Assembly (NCBI RefSeq): GCF_022835695.1 | Contig: NZ_BQUV01000010.1 | Span: 1-64,000, forward strand | Direction: 5' to 3' | Length of the DNA stretch: 64,000 bases | Origin: Bradyrhizobium sp. Ce-3 | Lineage (GTDB): Bacteria; Pseudomonadota; Alphaproteobacteria; Rhizobiales; Xanthobacteraceae | In this document: positions 50,521 to 59,900 of the stretch, piece by piece | Position numbering within the stretch: the stretch's first letter is position 1 | Layout: each line of letters begins with the position of its first letter | Made by a program: the position numbers and the translations under genes | Notes under the pieces: generated by a model | Databases searched by the model: none | The model's input: only the letters and a program-made list of their open reading frames with translations | What the model was told of the DNA's origin: nothing

Positions 50521-50537
50521 ATATCGTAATGCGATAT
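50521..50537. promoter_or_regulatory. AT-rich palindrome ATATCG/CGATAT
   Basis: Six-base arms with a TAATG centre, 38 bases upstream of the ClC start and 37 bases upstream of the small minus-strand frame; a candidate operator or promoter element for one or both. Confidence 0.3.
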
Positions 50538-50574
50538 GACGCGGCATCCACTTCACCCGAGCGTTACGCGACCC

Positions 50575-52395
50575 ATGAGCGTCATTTCCACCAAATCGAA
50601 CCCCGGTGCCAAACCTGGCGCGAAGACCAGCGCCAAGATCGGCGACAAGGCCAGCCATCTTCTCAGCGACTTCACCACCGATCCGCGCGTCGTGGTGATC
50701 TCGGCGATCGCCGTGTTCGTCTCCGCCGCCGGCGTGCTGGCCGGTGCGGCACTGCTGGAGCTGATCAAGCTCGCCACCAACATCGCCTATTTCGGCCAGT
50801 TCAGCTTCGCCGACCTGAAATTGCAGGATTCGCCGCTCGGCCTCTGGACCGTGCTGGTGCCGGTCGCCGGCGCGCTGATCATCGGCCTGATGGCGCGCTT
50901 CGGCAGCGAGAAGATCCGCGGACACGGCATCCCGGAAGCGATCGAGGCGATCTTGCTGGGCCGGTCCCGGCTCGATCCCAAGGTCGCGATCCTCAAACCC
51001 TTGTCGTCGGCGATCTCGATCGGCACCGGCGGCCCGTTCGGCGCCGAGGGCCCGATCATCATGACCGGCGGCGCGATCGGCTCTTTGATCGCGCAGATGC
51101 TTCCCGTCAGCGACAATGAGCGCAAGACCCTGCTGGTGGCCGGCGCCGCCGCCGGCATGACCACGGTGTTCGGAACGCCGATCGCGGCGATCATGCTCGC
51201 GGTCGAGCTGCTGCTGTTCGAATGGACGCCGCGCAGCTTCATTCCTGTCACCGTTGCCGCGGTGGTGGCGGCGGTCGGGCGCACCTTCCTGCACATGCCG
51301 GCGCCGCTGTTCCCGTTCACCGGCGGCGTCGAGATCTCGGTGCTGCAGCTCGGTGCCTGGATGCTGATCGGAATCCTGTCCGGGCTGCTGTCGGGCGTGC
51401 TCACCCAACTGGTCTATGGCTGCGAGGACCTGTTCCTGAAGCTGCCGATCCACTGGATGTGGTGGCCGCTGATCGGCGGCCTGGTCGTCGGCCTCGGCGG
51501 CTTGATCGAGCCGCAGGCACTCGGCGTCGGCTATGACAACCTCGCCTCGATGCTGCAAGGTGACGTGGTGCTGAAGGCCGCGCTGCTGCTGCTCGTGGTG
51601 AAGGCCGTGATCTGGTCGGTCGCGCTCGGCTCCGGCACGTCGGGCGGCGTGCTGGCGCCGCTACTGATCATGGGCGGCGCGATGGGCACGGCGCTGAGCG
51701 GCTATCTGCCGGCGGCGAGCCCCGGCTTCTGGGCGCTGCTGGCGATGGCCGCGACGATGGGCGGCACGATGCGCTCGCCGCTGACGGCAACGTTCTTCGC
51801 CGTCGAGCTCACCGGCAACACCCATGTGCTGCTGCCGCTGATCGCGGCCTGTTGCAGCGCGCATGGCGTCACGGTGCTGTTGATGCGGCGCTCGATCCTG
51901 ACCGAAAAGGTGGCCCGGCGCGGCCACCATCTGGTGCGCGAGTACCGGGTCGACCCCTTCGCGCTGACGCGGGTCCGCGACGTAATGACCAAGGCGGTCG
52001 AGAGCGTTGCCGACACCATGACGCTGCACGGCGCGGCAGCCTTCCTGACCAATCCCAAGACCGGTCACCCGAGCTTCCCGGTCGTGGATGCCAACCATCA
52101 CGTACTCGGGGTGATCGACCCGCCATCGGTGCTGCGCTGGCGCCGCGCCGGCAAGCATCGCACCGCGACGCTCAAGCAGTTGCTGGCCGGCGGCAAGATC
52201 ACCGTCGCCTATCCCGACGAATATCTCGACGGGCTCGCCGACCGCCTGATGCAGGTCAACGTCTCGCATCTGCCTGTGATCTCGCGCGAGGACCAGCGCC
52301 TGGTCGGCTATATCGGCTGGAAGGACCTGATGCGGGTGCGCGCCCGGCTGCAAGCCGAGGAGACCCAGAAGACGGCGTTCTTCGGCGCGCGATAG
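50575..52395 (+). CDS. ClC-family chloride channel/antiporter with CBS domains
   Basis: 606 residues from ATG 50575. The ClC core has GHGIPEAIEAIL (GSGIPE-like), GGPFGAEGPIIMTGG with the gating Glu, and SGTSGGVLAPLLIMGG; then two CBS domains (about 465-590, VRDVMTKAVESVADTM and HLPVISREDQRLVGYI). CBS domains in ClC proteins sense nucleotides or assist dimerisation. A 25-residue Lys/Gly-rich head precedes the membrane region. It moves chloride or other small anions, as a channel or in exchange for H+. Monocistronic. Confidence 0.9.
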   Translation: MSVISTKSNPGAKPGAKTSAKIGDKASHLLSDFTTDPRVVVISAIAVFVSAAGVLAGAALLELIKLATNIAYFGQFSFADLKLQDSPLGLWTVLVPVAGALIIGLMARFGSEKIRGHGIPEAIEAILLGRSRLDPKVAILKPLSSAISIGTGGPFGAEGPIIMTGGAIGSLIAQMLPVSDNERKTLLVAGAAAGMTTVFGTPIAAIMLAVELLLFEWTPRSFIPVTVAAVVAAVGRTFLHMPAPLFPFTGGVEISVLQLGAWMLIGILSGLLSGVLTQLVYGCEDLFLKLPIHWMWWPLIGGLVVGLGGLIEPQALGVGYDNLASMLQGDVVLKAALLLLVVKAVIWSVALGSGTSGGVLAPLLIMGGAMGTALSGYLPAASPGFWALLAMAATMGGTMRSPLTATFFAVELTGNTHVLLPLIAACCSAHGVTVLLMRRSILTEKVARRGHHLVREYRVDPFALTRVRDVMTKAVESVADTMTLHGAAAFLTNPKTGHPSFPVVDANHHVLGVIDPPSVLRWRRAGKHRTATLKQLLAGGKITVAYPDEYLDGLADRLMQVNVSHLPVISREDQRLVGYIGWKDLMRVRARLQAEETQKTAFFGAR

Positions 52396-52562
52396 GTCCG
52401 CAGCGGCATGCCAGCGGAACAAATTTCCGCCGGGCGGCAACGATCGATCCTCGCGGGCACATCAGCACCGGCGCATCCCAGAGCTTCATCGGCGATGGTT
52501 GACAGCATCAAGGGCTCACCCATGATGCCGGCAACCAAAAAACAGCTTCGGGATGAAATGCC

Positions 52563-54281
52563 ATGACCTCGACCCCAGACCTCGTGATCCGCGGCGGCAC
52601 GATTGCCGACGGCAAGGGCGGCGACCTCTATGAAGCCGATGTCGCGATCTCGGGCGGCAAGATCACCGAGGTCGGCAAGGTCTCGGCGAAAGGCAAAGAA
52701 GAGATCGACGCCCGCGGCAAGCTGGTGGCGCCGGGCTTCGTCGACGTCCACACCCATTACGACGGCCAGGTGACCTGGAGCCAGGACATCACGCCGTCGT
52801 CGCAGAACGGCGTCACCACCGCGATCATGGGCAATTGCGGCGTCGGCTTCGCGCCATGCCGGCCGAGCGACCACGTCAGGCTGATCCAGCTGATGGAAGG
52901 CGTCGAGGACATTCCTGAGCCGGTGCTCTCCGCCGGCATTCCCTGGGCGTGGGAGAGCTTCCCCGACTACATGGAATGGCTGTCGAAGCGCAGTTTCGAC
53001 ATGGATATCGGCGCGCAGCTGCCGCACGCGGCGCTGCGGGTCTATGTGATGGGCGAGCGCGGCGCACGCCGCGATCCCGCAACGCCTGACGACAACAAGG
53101 CGATGGCGGCGCTGGCCGGCGATGCGGTGCGTGCAGGCGCGCTGGGCTTCTCGACCTCGCGCACGCTCAATCACCGCACCTCGACCGGCGACTACACGCC
53201 GACGCTGAAGGCCGGCGAAGATGAATTGACCGCGATCGCCGGCGCGATGCATGGCGTCGGCCGCAGCGTGCTGCAATTCGTGCTCGACCAGAGCACCGTG
53301 CACGAAGATCTGCCGATGATGCTGCGGGTCGCCGAGACCACCAAATGCCCGATCTCGTTCTCGGTCGCCCAGGCCGACAAGGCGCCGCGGCGCTGGCGGC
53401 AGACCATGGACACCATCAATGAGGCTGCCGCCCGCGGCCTCTCGATCACGACCCAGATCGCGGCGCGGCCGGTCGGGCTGTTGCTTGGCCTCGAATTGTC
53501 GCGCAACCCGTTCCAGACCCATCCGAGCTATCGCGAGATCGCCAGGCTGCCGCTGGCCGAGCGGCTTGCGCATTTGCGCCGGCCGGAGGTGCGCGCGGCG
53601 ATCCTGAGCGAGAGCGCAACCGCAACCGACGACCCGCTGTTCTTCCGGCCGAACTACGACAAGATGTATCTGCTGGGCAATCCGCCGGACTATGAGCAAC
53701 CGCCGGAGAACGCGCTCGGCCCGCAGGCGCGGGGCCAGGGCCGGCAGCCGGAGGAGCTCGCCTATGACGCGATGCTGACCGACGAGGGCCGCGGCATGCT
53801 CTATGTGCCGTTCCTGAATTATGCCGACGGCAATCTCGACGCCGTCCATGAGATGCTGCGCGAACCCAGCGCCGTGCCGGGCCTGTCCGACGGCGGTGCG
53901 CATTGCGGCATCATCTGCGACGCCAGCTTCCCGACCTATCTCCTGACGCACTGGACGCGGGACCGCAGCCGCGGCGACAAGCTCTCGATCCCGTTCGTGA
54001 TCGCGGCGCAGTCGCGCAAGACCGCGCTGTCGGTGGGTCTCACCGATCGCGGCGTGCTCGCGCCAGGCTTCAAGGCCGACGTCAATGTGATCGATTACGA
54101 CCGGCTGCATCTGCATCCGCCGAAGGTGCATTACGACCTGCCGGTCGGCGGACGCCGGCTGTTGCAGCAGGTCGACGGCTACGACGCGACCATCGTCTCG
54201 GGCGTGGTGACCCAGCGCGCGGGCAAGGCCACCGGCGCACGCCCGGGCAGACTGGTCCGCGGCGCGCAGGGTTTGCAGTAA
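52563..54281 (+). CDS. N-acyl-D-amino-acid deacylase family amidohydrolase
   Basis: 572 residues. The amidohydrolase metal site is VDVHTHYDG (about 60-68), the Cys ligand region [14 protein letters not shown] (about 90-103), then SDGGAHCGI (late Asp). The C-terminal composite beta domain has [19 protein letters not shown]-aminoacylases release D-amino acids from N-acyl forms; several homologues have other amide substrates. It is convergent with the MFS gene at 54426, which might carry its substrate, but no shared regulation is visible. Confidence 0.88.
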   Translation: MTSTPDLVIRGGTIADGKGGDLYEADVAISGGKITEVGKVSAKGKEEIDARGKLVAPGFVDVHTHYDGQVTWSQDITPSSQNGVTTAIMGNCGVGFAPCRPSDHVRLIQLMEGVEDIPEPVLSAGIPWAWESFPDYMEWLSKRSFDMDIGAQLPHAALRVYVMGERGARRDPATPDDNKAMAALAGDAVRAGALGFSTSRTLNHRTSTGDYTPTLKAGEDELTAIAGAMHGVGRSVLQFVLDQSTVHEDLPMMLRVAETTKCPISFSVAQADKAPRRWRQTMDTINEAAARGLSITTQIAARPVGLLLGLELSRNPFQTHPSYREIARLPLAERLAHLRRPEVRAAILSESATATDDPLFFRPNYDKMYLLGNPPDYEQPPENALGPQARGQGRQPEELAYDAMLTDEGRGMLYVPFLNYADGNLDAVHEMLREPSAVPGLSDGGAHCGIICDASFPTYLLTHWTRDRSRGDKLSIPFVIAAQSRKTALSVGLTDRGVLAPGFKADVNVIDYDRLHLHPPKVHYDLPVGGRRLLQQVDGYDATIVSGVVTQRAGKATGARPGRLVRGAQGLQ

Positions 54282-54285
54282 GTGC

Positions 54286-54373
54286 GTAGCCTGGATGGAG
54301 CGAAGCGCAATCCGGGGCAATTCCATCCGCGGATAGCGCGACCCCGGATTTCGCTTCGCTCCATCCGGGCTAC
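54286..54373. repeat. Family B palindromic repeat
   Basis: gtagcctggatggagcgaag ... cttcgctccatccgggctac between convergent genes, followed at once by a partial family G element (54377-54412, ccctcccg ... aggggaggg). Confidence 0.8.
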
Positions 54374-54376
54374 GGA

Positions 54377-54412
54377 CCCTCCCGCCTTGCGGCGCCCTTC
54401 AGGGGAGGGTCG
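54377..54412. repeat. Partial family G repeat
   Basis: accctcccgcc ... caggggagggt, a short hairpin-forming piece of the repeat found in longer form at 28163-28292. Confidence 0.5.
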
Positions 54413-54425
54413 AAGAGGCAGGCCC

Positions 54426-55754
54426 TTACGTCGGCGACATCGCGCCCTTGATCGTGCCCGCGGGCTGTGACGTGCCGGTCAGCCGCGCGCGCTCGGTATT
54501 GGGCCACAGCAGCAGCAACCCGAGCACGCCGGAGCCGGCCATGATCGCGGCGTTGATGGTGAAGCCGGACATGTAGCCGGCTATCGGCGTTGCGGCGTGC
54601 TGGATCACGTTGCCCATCACCATCGGCGCCAGGATGCCCGAGATGGTGTACAGCGCGCCGTAGATCGCAATGATCGCGCCGCGCTGCGACACCGGCGTGA
54701 ACTCGCCGAGCATCGGCGGGCACACCACATAGATCGAACCGCAGAGGCCGGAGCCGATCACCAGGGCCGCGATCATCAGCCCGCCCGGCGGGGCATAGGG
54801 CAGCGTCGCGAGAATGCAGCCGCCGACGATCAGCGGCACCGAGCCGAGCACGCCGCGCGCACCGCGGGTGGTGAAGCCGCGCGCCAGCATCAGCTGCGAG
54901 ATCCAGCCGGTCAGGATCACGATGGTCGCACCGAAGATCCAGGGCAGGATCGAGACGAAGCCGGCCTGCTGCTGCGAGAAGCCAAGCCCCTCGATGATGA
55001 AGGACGTGAACCAGGTCAGCCCGAGCGACAACGCCCAATAGGCGCCGAACGTCGCGATGACGCAACCGACGAAGGTTCGCGACGTCAGCAGCTTCCTGTA
55101 CGGAATCCGCGGCTCGTCGGCAGCGACGGCCGCCGTCGACACCAGCGGGCCTTCCTTGCCGAACGCGAACCAGGCGACGGTCCAGAGCAGGCCGACGATG
55201 CCGAGCGCGCCGAAGGCATGATGCCAGCTGTGATTGACGATGATCCAGTTCAGCGCGGGCACCGCGAGGATCACGCCGAACGCCGAGCCCTGCGACAGGA
55301 TCGCGGTCGGCAGCGTACGTTTCTCGTCAGGAAACCACTTGTAGATCGCATGCGCGGCAACCGAGAAGGCCGGCCCCTCGCCCGCGCCAAGGATGACGCG
55401 GCAGATCGTAAGCGTCGTGAGGCTGACGGTGCCGATCATCGGAAATTGCGCCAGCGACCAGATCACAGCCAGGATCAGCAGGACCCAGCGGGTATCGACG
55501 CGGTTGACGATGAAGCCGACCACGATCGCCGAGATCGAGAAAAGATAGAAGAAGGATGCGCCGAGATCGCCGAACTGCTCAGGCGTGAGCCCCATTTCCT
55601 TCCTGATCGGCACACCGGCAAGCCCGACCACGATCTTGTCCGCAAAGTTCACCACCATGAACAGGAACAGGAGGAAGGTGATCGTCCAGGCGCCTTTGGG
55701 CGTCCCCTTTGACGTCCTCTCTGACATCCCCATGGGCGTCGGTTGCGTCGTCAT
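54426..55754 (-). CDS. MFS transporter, anion:cation symporter (ACS) type
   Basis: 442 residues, twelve membrane segments. Helix 1 FLLFLFMVVNFADKIVVGLA and motif A-like FIVNRVDTRWVLLI, then CRVILGAGEGPAFSVAAHAIYKWFPDEKR, are typical of the ACS family (hexuronate, galactonate, phthalate, tartrate). Substrate is not fixed by sequence. Start ATG 55754 or the internal Met at residue 9. It faces the D-aminoacylase gene tail to tail. Confidence 0.85.
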   Translation of the reverse strand: MTTQPTPMGMSERTSKGTPKGAWTITFLLFLFMVVNFADKIVVGLAGVPIRKEMGLTPEQFGDLGASFFYLFSISAIVVGFIVNRVDTRWVLLILAVIWSLAQFPMIGTVSLTTLTICRVILGAGEGPAFSVAAHAIYKWFPDEKRTLPTAILSQGSAFGVILAVPALNWIIVNHSWHHAFGALGIVGLLWTVAWFAFGKEGPLVSTAAVAADEPRIPYRKLLTSRTFVGCVIATFGAYWALSLGLTWFTSFIIEGLGFSQQQAGFVSILPWIFGATIVILTGWISQLMLARGFTTRGARGVLGSVPLIVGGCILATLPYAPPGGLMIAALVIGSGLCGSIYVVCPPMLGEFTPVSQRGAIIAIYGALYTISGILAPMVMGNVIQHAATPIAGYMSGFTINAAIMAGSGVLGLLLLWPNTERARLTGTSQPAGTIKGAMSPT

Positions 55755-55991
55755 GTCTGGCTCCCCGTCGTTTCGTTTTTGGCTTCGTAAAATCGGCCCC
55801 GATTGGCGATGCTAGCCACGCCTCGGCGGGCAACGCAACAACGCATTTTCCCGGGGGTCGCCCGCCCCGGCACGGCTGTAACGACCGATCACGATCGCGT
55901 CGGCGCGGCCGCGAAACGGTGATCTGTCATCGACCGGCTGCTATGCTCGGGGCCAACGAAAAGCCGAGGTTATTGAAGGTTGGGTTATTCC

Positions 55992-56750
55992 ATGAACAGA
56001 TCGATACTTCGCGCGGCCGCCTGCGCTGCGCTCGTCTCCGCCACGCTGCTCGCCGCACCGGCTGTCCGCGCAGAAGACGCTGCCAGCCCCGACTATGCGG
56101 CGATCGTCGCCGCGCCCGATCGCAGCGACGCGGATCGCCAGGTCGACCAGCGCCGCCAGCCGGCCAAGATGCTGGCCTTTGCCGGCGTCAAGCCGGGCAT
56201 GACCATTCTCGACATGGCGGCGAGCGCCGGCTACAGCACCGAATTGCTGGCGCGCACCGTCGCGCCCTCAGGCAAGGTCTATGCGCAGGATTCGGCGACC
56301 GTGCTCGAGCGCTTCGTCAAGGACAAGTTCGACACCCGCGCCAAGTCACCCGCGATGAAGAACGTGGTCCACGTGGTGCGCGACTATGACGATCCGATCC
56401 CGCCCGAGGTCAACAACCTCGACATGATCACCTTGTTCTTCTTCTATCACGACATCAGCTATCTGCCGGTCGACCGCACCGCGATGAACAAGAAGATGTT
56501 CGCCGCGCTCAAGCCGGGCGGCTACCTGATCATCGCGGACCACTCGGCCAAGCCGGGCGAAGGCACCAGCGTCGCCAAGACGCTGCACCGGATCGAGGAG
56601 AGCACGCTGAAGCAGGAGATCGAGGCCGCCGGCTTCAAGCTGGTGGCCGAGGGCGATTTCCTGCATCATGCGGAGGACCCCAGGGACATTCCCGTCTTCA
56701 AGGCGCCGGTGCCGATCGACGAGTTCGTCCTGAAATACCAGAAGCCCTAA
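55992..56750 (+). CDS. Secreted SAM-dependent methyltransferase-like protein
   Basis: 252 residues from ATG 55992; a signal peptide is evident (ILRAAACAALVSATLLAAPAVRA). The methyltransferase-type fold has motif I MTILDMAASAGYSTELLA (a weak glycine motif) and ALKPGGYLIIADHSAK (motif post-III). A SAM-dependent enzyme in the periplasm is odd because SAM is cytoplasmic; family members with this layout are common in proteobacteria and their role is unknown. The att-like ABC genes start 40 bases later on the same strand and may share the transcript. Confidence 0.82.
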   Translation: MNRSILRAAACAALVSATLLAAPAVRAEDAASPDYAAIVAAPDRSDADRQVDQRRQPAKMLAFAGVKPGMTILDMAASAGYSTELLARTVAPSGKVYAQDSATVLERFVKDKFDTRAKSPAMKNVVHVVRDYDDPIPPEVNNLDMITLFFFYHDISYLPVDRTAMNKKMFAALKPGGYLIIADHSAKPGEGTSVAKTLHRIEESTLKQEIEAAGFKLVAEGDFLHHAEDPRDIPVFKAPVPIDEFVLKYQKP

Positions 56751-56790
56751 ACGAGGCACGACCATCGCTTCACCTGACCAGACCGCCGCG

Positions 56791-57444
56791 GTGCTTCGCG
56801 TCACCGGCCTGACCAAGAGTTACCGCTCAGCCGGAGAAGACGTCGCAGTGTTGCGCGGCGTCGACCTTGCCGTTGCGAAAGGCGAGAGCGTCGCGCTATC
56901 AGGGGAGTCCGGCAGCGGCAAGAGCACGCTGCTGCATCTGATCGCAGGGCTCGATGCCGCCGACAGCGGCGAGATCAGGCTTGCTGATGTCACCGTCTCC
57001 GGGCTCAACGATGCCGGCCGCGCCGAATTGCGCCGCGACCGGCTCGGGCTCGTGTTCCAGCAGTTCAATTTGATCCCAAGCCTCTCGGTCGCGGACAATC
57101 TCGTGTTCCAGTCGCGCATCGCCGGCCGGCATGACGCCGCCTGGCATGACGAGCTGGTCGAGCGCCTCGGATTGAAAAGCCTGCTCAAGCGCTATCCCGA
57201 GCAATTGTCCGGCGGCCAGCAGCAGCGCGTCGCGATCGGCCGCGCACTGGCGCCGAAACCGCTGTTGCTGCTCGCCGACGAGCCGACCGGCAATCTGGAC
57301 GAGGACACCGCCGACGAGGTGCTGGCGCTGGCGCGCGATCTGGTTGCGCGCACCGGCTGCGGCTTCCTGATGGTCACCCACAGCGCGCGGCTCGCCGCGA
57401 CGCTCGACCGTCAGGTCACCCTGCATGCCGGCATAGTCGCATGA
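56791..57444 (+). CDS. LolD/AttE-like ABC transporter ATP-binding protein
   Basis: 217 residues from GTG 56791. Walker A LSGESGSGKSTLLHLI, Q-loop FQQFNLIPSLSV, signature LSGGQQQRVAIGRAL, Walker B LLLADEPTGNLDED and VTHS. This is the LolD/MacB class, which powers FtsX-type permeases that work mechanically on lipids or proteins. An in-frame ATC at 56764, preceded by GAGG at 8 bases, would add nine residues (IASPDQTAA) and may be the real start. The gene overlaps the permease by 4 bases. With the next two genes it matches the attE-attFG-attH order. Confidence 0.87.
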   Translation: MLRVTGLTKSYRSAGEDVAVLRGVDLAVAKGESVALSGESGSGKSTLLHLIAGLDAADSGEIRLADVTVSGLNDAGRAELRRDRLGLVFQQFNLIPSLSVADNLVFQSRIAGRHDAAWHDELVERLGLKSLLKRYPEQLSGGQQQRVAIGRALAPKPLLLLADEPTGNLDEDTADEVLALARDLVARTGCGFLMVTHSARLAATLDRQVTLHAGIVA

Positions 57445-59900
57445 GGCGGCCGGTTTGGATCCTCGCGGTGTTGCTCAGCCATTGGCGGCGACATCCAATG
57501 CAGCTTGCCACGCTCTTGATCGGACTGATCTCGGCGACCGCGCTGTGGAGCGGCGTGCAGGCGCTGAACCAGCAGGCCCGCATCGCCTATGACCGCGCCG
57601 CCGCGACCTTCGGCGGCGCGCGCACCGGGATGCTGGTAAGTCGCGACAGCGCGACCTTCCCACAAAAACTGTTCGTCGATCTGCGCCGCGCCGGCTGGCC
57701 GGTGTCGCCGATGCTGGAGGGCCGTGTCCAGATCGACGGGCGCAGCTTCCGCCTGCTCGGCGTCGAGCCGGTGACGCTGCCGTCCGAGGTCGGCAACGCC
57801 CCGGCGGTCGGGCGTGGCAGCCTGCAAACCTTCGTCACACCGCCCGGCGAAATGCTGGTGGCGCCGGAAACGCTGCGCGATCTCGGCCTCAAGGAGGGTG
57901 AGCGGCCGCAGGCGGGCGGCATCAGCCTGCCGCCGCTGCGCGCGCAGGCGGAGCTCGCGCCCGGCGCGCTGATCGTCGACATCGGCATCGCACAGGACAT
58001 TCTGAAGATGCCCGGCCAAGTGTCGCGGCTGCTGGTCGGCAAGTCCAAGGCACCGCATGCGACGCTGGAAAGCGTGGCAGGCGAAAAGCTCCGTCTGGTC
58101 GAGCCGAGCGCCGAGAGCGACCTCGAACGGCTGACCGACAGCTTCCATCTCAACCTCACCGCATTCGGCCTGCTGTCGTTCTTCGTCGGCCTGTTCATCG
58201 TCAATTCCGCGATCGGCCTCGCCTTCGAGCAGCGGCTGCCGATGCTGCGCACCTTGCGCGCCTGCGGCGTCTCGGCGCGGCTGCTCAACACCGTGCTGGT
58301 GATCGAGCTGGTGTCGCTGGCACTGGTCGCCGGCCTGATCGGCCTGGTCTGCGGCTATTTCATCGCGGCGGCGTTGCTGCCCGATGTCGCGGCCTCGCTG
58401 CGCGGGCTCTATGGCGCGCAGATCCCGGGGCAGCTTTCGCTCAAGCCGGTCTGGTGGTTCGCCGGCATCGCGATCAGCATCCTCGGCGCGCTCGCCGCAG
58501 CCGCCGCGAGCCTTGCCAAGGCGATCCGGATGCCGGTGCTGGCGACCGCGCAGCCGCAGGCCTGGCAGCAGGCGCAGCGCCGCTGGCTGATGTTCCAGAG
58601 TGCCGCGGCACTCGCGGTATTCGCGGTCGCAGCGGCCCTCATCCAGTTCGGCGATTCCCTGATCGCGGGCTTTGCCGTGCTGGCCGCACTGATGCTCGGC
58701 GCGGCCTTGATCCTGCCGATGGTGCTGCAGATCGCGCTCGCGTTCGGCCAGCGCGGCGCGCGTCAGCCGGTCGGCATCTGGTTCTGGGCCGACAGCCGCC
58801 AGCAGCTGTCGGGCCTGTCGCTGGCGCTGATGGCGCTGTTGCTCGCGCTCGCGGTCAATGTCGGCGTCGGCACCATGGTGGAAAGCTTCAGCCGCACCTT
58901 CCTGGTCTGGCTCGACGGGCGTCTCGCCGCCGACGTCTATATCAGCGCCGCCAGCGATACGCAGGCAAAGGAGATCAGGGCCTGGCTGCGCGACCGGCCC
59001 GAAGTTGAAGCGATCCTGCCCGGCGGCCGCGCCGACAGCCAGCTCGGCGGTGCGCCGATCGAGGTGCTCGGCCTGCCCGACCACACGACCTATCGCGACA
59101 ACTGGCCGTTGCTCGAGAGCACCGCGAATGCCTGGGTGCGCTTGCGTCCAGGCGACACCTGTCTCGTCAGCGAACAACTGTCGCGGCGGATGAAGCTCGC
59201 GATCGGCGATCATATCGAGGTGCCCGCGCCCGGCGGCAGCTGGCCGCTCGAGATCGTCGGCATCTATGCCGATTACGGCAATCCCAAGGGCCAGATCGCG
59301 GTCAATTTCGCCGCGCTGACGCGGCGCTTCCCGCAGACACCGCAGACCCGGCTCGGGCTGCGCGTCGCGCCCGATCACATCGCACCGCTGATCACGGCGT
59401 TGCAGGCGAAATTCGGCCTCGACGACCGCAATATCGCCGACCAGGCGACGATGAAGCGGGAATCGAGGCGGGTGTTCAACCGCACCTTCTCGGTCACCGC
59501 GGCGCTCAACGCCTTCACGCTCGGCGTCGCCGGCATCGCGCTGTTGACCAGCCTGCTGACGCTGGCCAATTCGCGGCTGCCGCAGCTGGCACCGCTGTGG
59601 GCGATCGGGCTGACGCGGCGGCGGCTCGCGGCGCTCGAGCTGCTGAAGACCATGGCGGTCGCGTTGATCACCGCGCTGTTCGCACTGCCGCTCGGCTTGC
59701 TGGTCGCGTGGTGCCTGCTTGCGATCGTCAACGTCAAAGCCTTCGGCTGGCGGCTGCCGTTCCAGATCTTCCCGCTGCAGCTGATCGAGCTGGTCGCGGT
59801 GGCGATGGCGGCGGCGCTCTGTGCGGCGGCGCTGCCGGTGGCTAGACTGGCGCGCATGCAGCCGGCCACCTTGATCCGGACCTTCGTCAATGAGCGCTAG
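57441..59900 (+). CDS. FtsX-type ABC transporter permease (AttFG-like, fused)
   Basis: 819 residues. One N-terminal membrane helix (about 19-38), a large periplasmic domain, a first FtsX block (about 240-385), a second set of membrane helices around 390-490, a second periplasmic domain (about 500-680) and a C-terminal FtsX block (about 685-800, ALFALPLGLLVAWCLLAIVN). The duplicated layout resembles two permeases (AttF and AttG) in one chain. It probably extrudes or moves an envelope lipid or lipoprotein-like molecule together with the ATPase. It overlaps both neighbours. Confidence 0.85.
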   Translation: MRRPVWILAVLLSHWRRHPMQLATLLIGLISATALWSGVQALNQQARIAYDRAAATFGGARTGMLVSRDSATFPQKLFVDLRRAGWPVSPMLEGRVQIDGRSFRLLGVEPVTLPSEVGNAPAVGRGSLQTFVTPPGEMLVAPETLRDLGLKEGERPQAGGISLPPLRAQAELAPGALIVDIGIAQDILKMPGQVSRLLVGKSKAPHATLESVAGEKLRLVEPSAESDLERLTDSFHLNLTAFGLLSFFVGLFIVNSAIGLAFEQRLPMLRTLRACGVSARLLNTVLVIELVSLALVAGLIGLVCGYFIAAALLPDVAASLRGLYGAQIPGQLSLKPVWWFAGIAISILGALAAAAASLAKAIRMPVLATAQPQAWQQAQRRWLMFQSAAALAVFAVAAALIQFGDSLIAGFAVLAALMLGAALILPMVLQIALAFGQRGARQPVGIWFWADSRQQLSGLSLALMALLLALAVNVGVGTMVESFSRTFLVWLDGRLAADVYISAASDTQAKEIRAWLRDRPEVEAILPGGRADSQLGGAPIEVLGLPDHTTYRDNWPLLESTANAWVRLRPGDTCLVSEQLSRRMKLAIGDHIEVPAPGGSWPLEIVGIYADYGNPKGQIAVNFAALTRRFPQTPQTRLGLRVAPDHIAPLITALQAKFGLDDRNIADQATMKRESRRVFNRTFSVTAALNAFTLGVAGIALLTSLLTLANSRLPQLAPLWAIGLTRRRLAALELLKTMAVALITALFALPLGLLVAWCLLAIVNVKAFGWRLPFQIFPLQLIELVAVAMAAALCAAALPVARLARMQPATLIRTFVNER

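Larger units (their letters stand above)
50268..50574. other. Intergenic region between CYTH-CHAD and ClC genes
   Basis: 307 bases. It contains one possible small minus-strand gene (50341-50484), an AT-rich stretch with the palindrome ATATCG-TAATG-CGATAT (50521-50537), and otherwise nothing recognised. It presumably carries the promoters of both divergent flanking genes. Confidence 0.5.
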
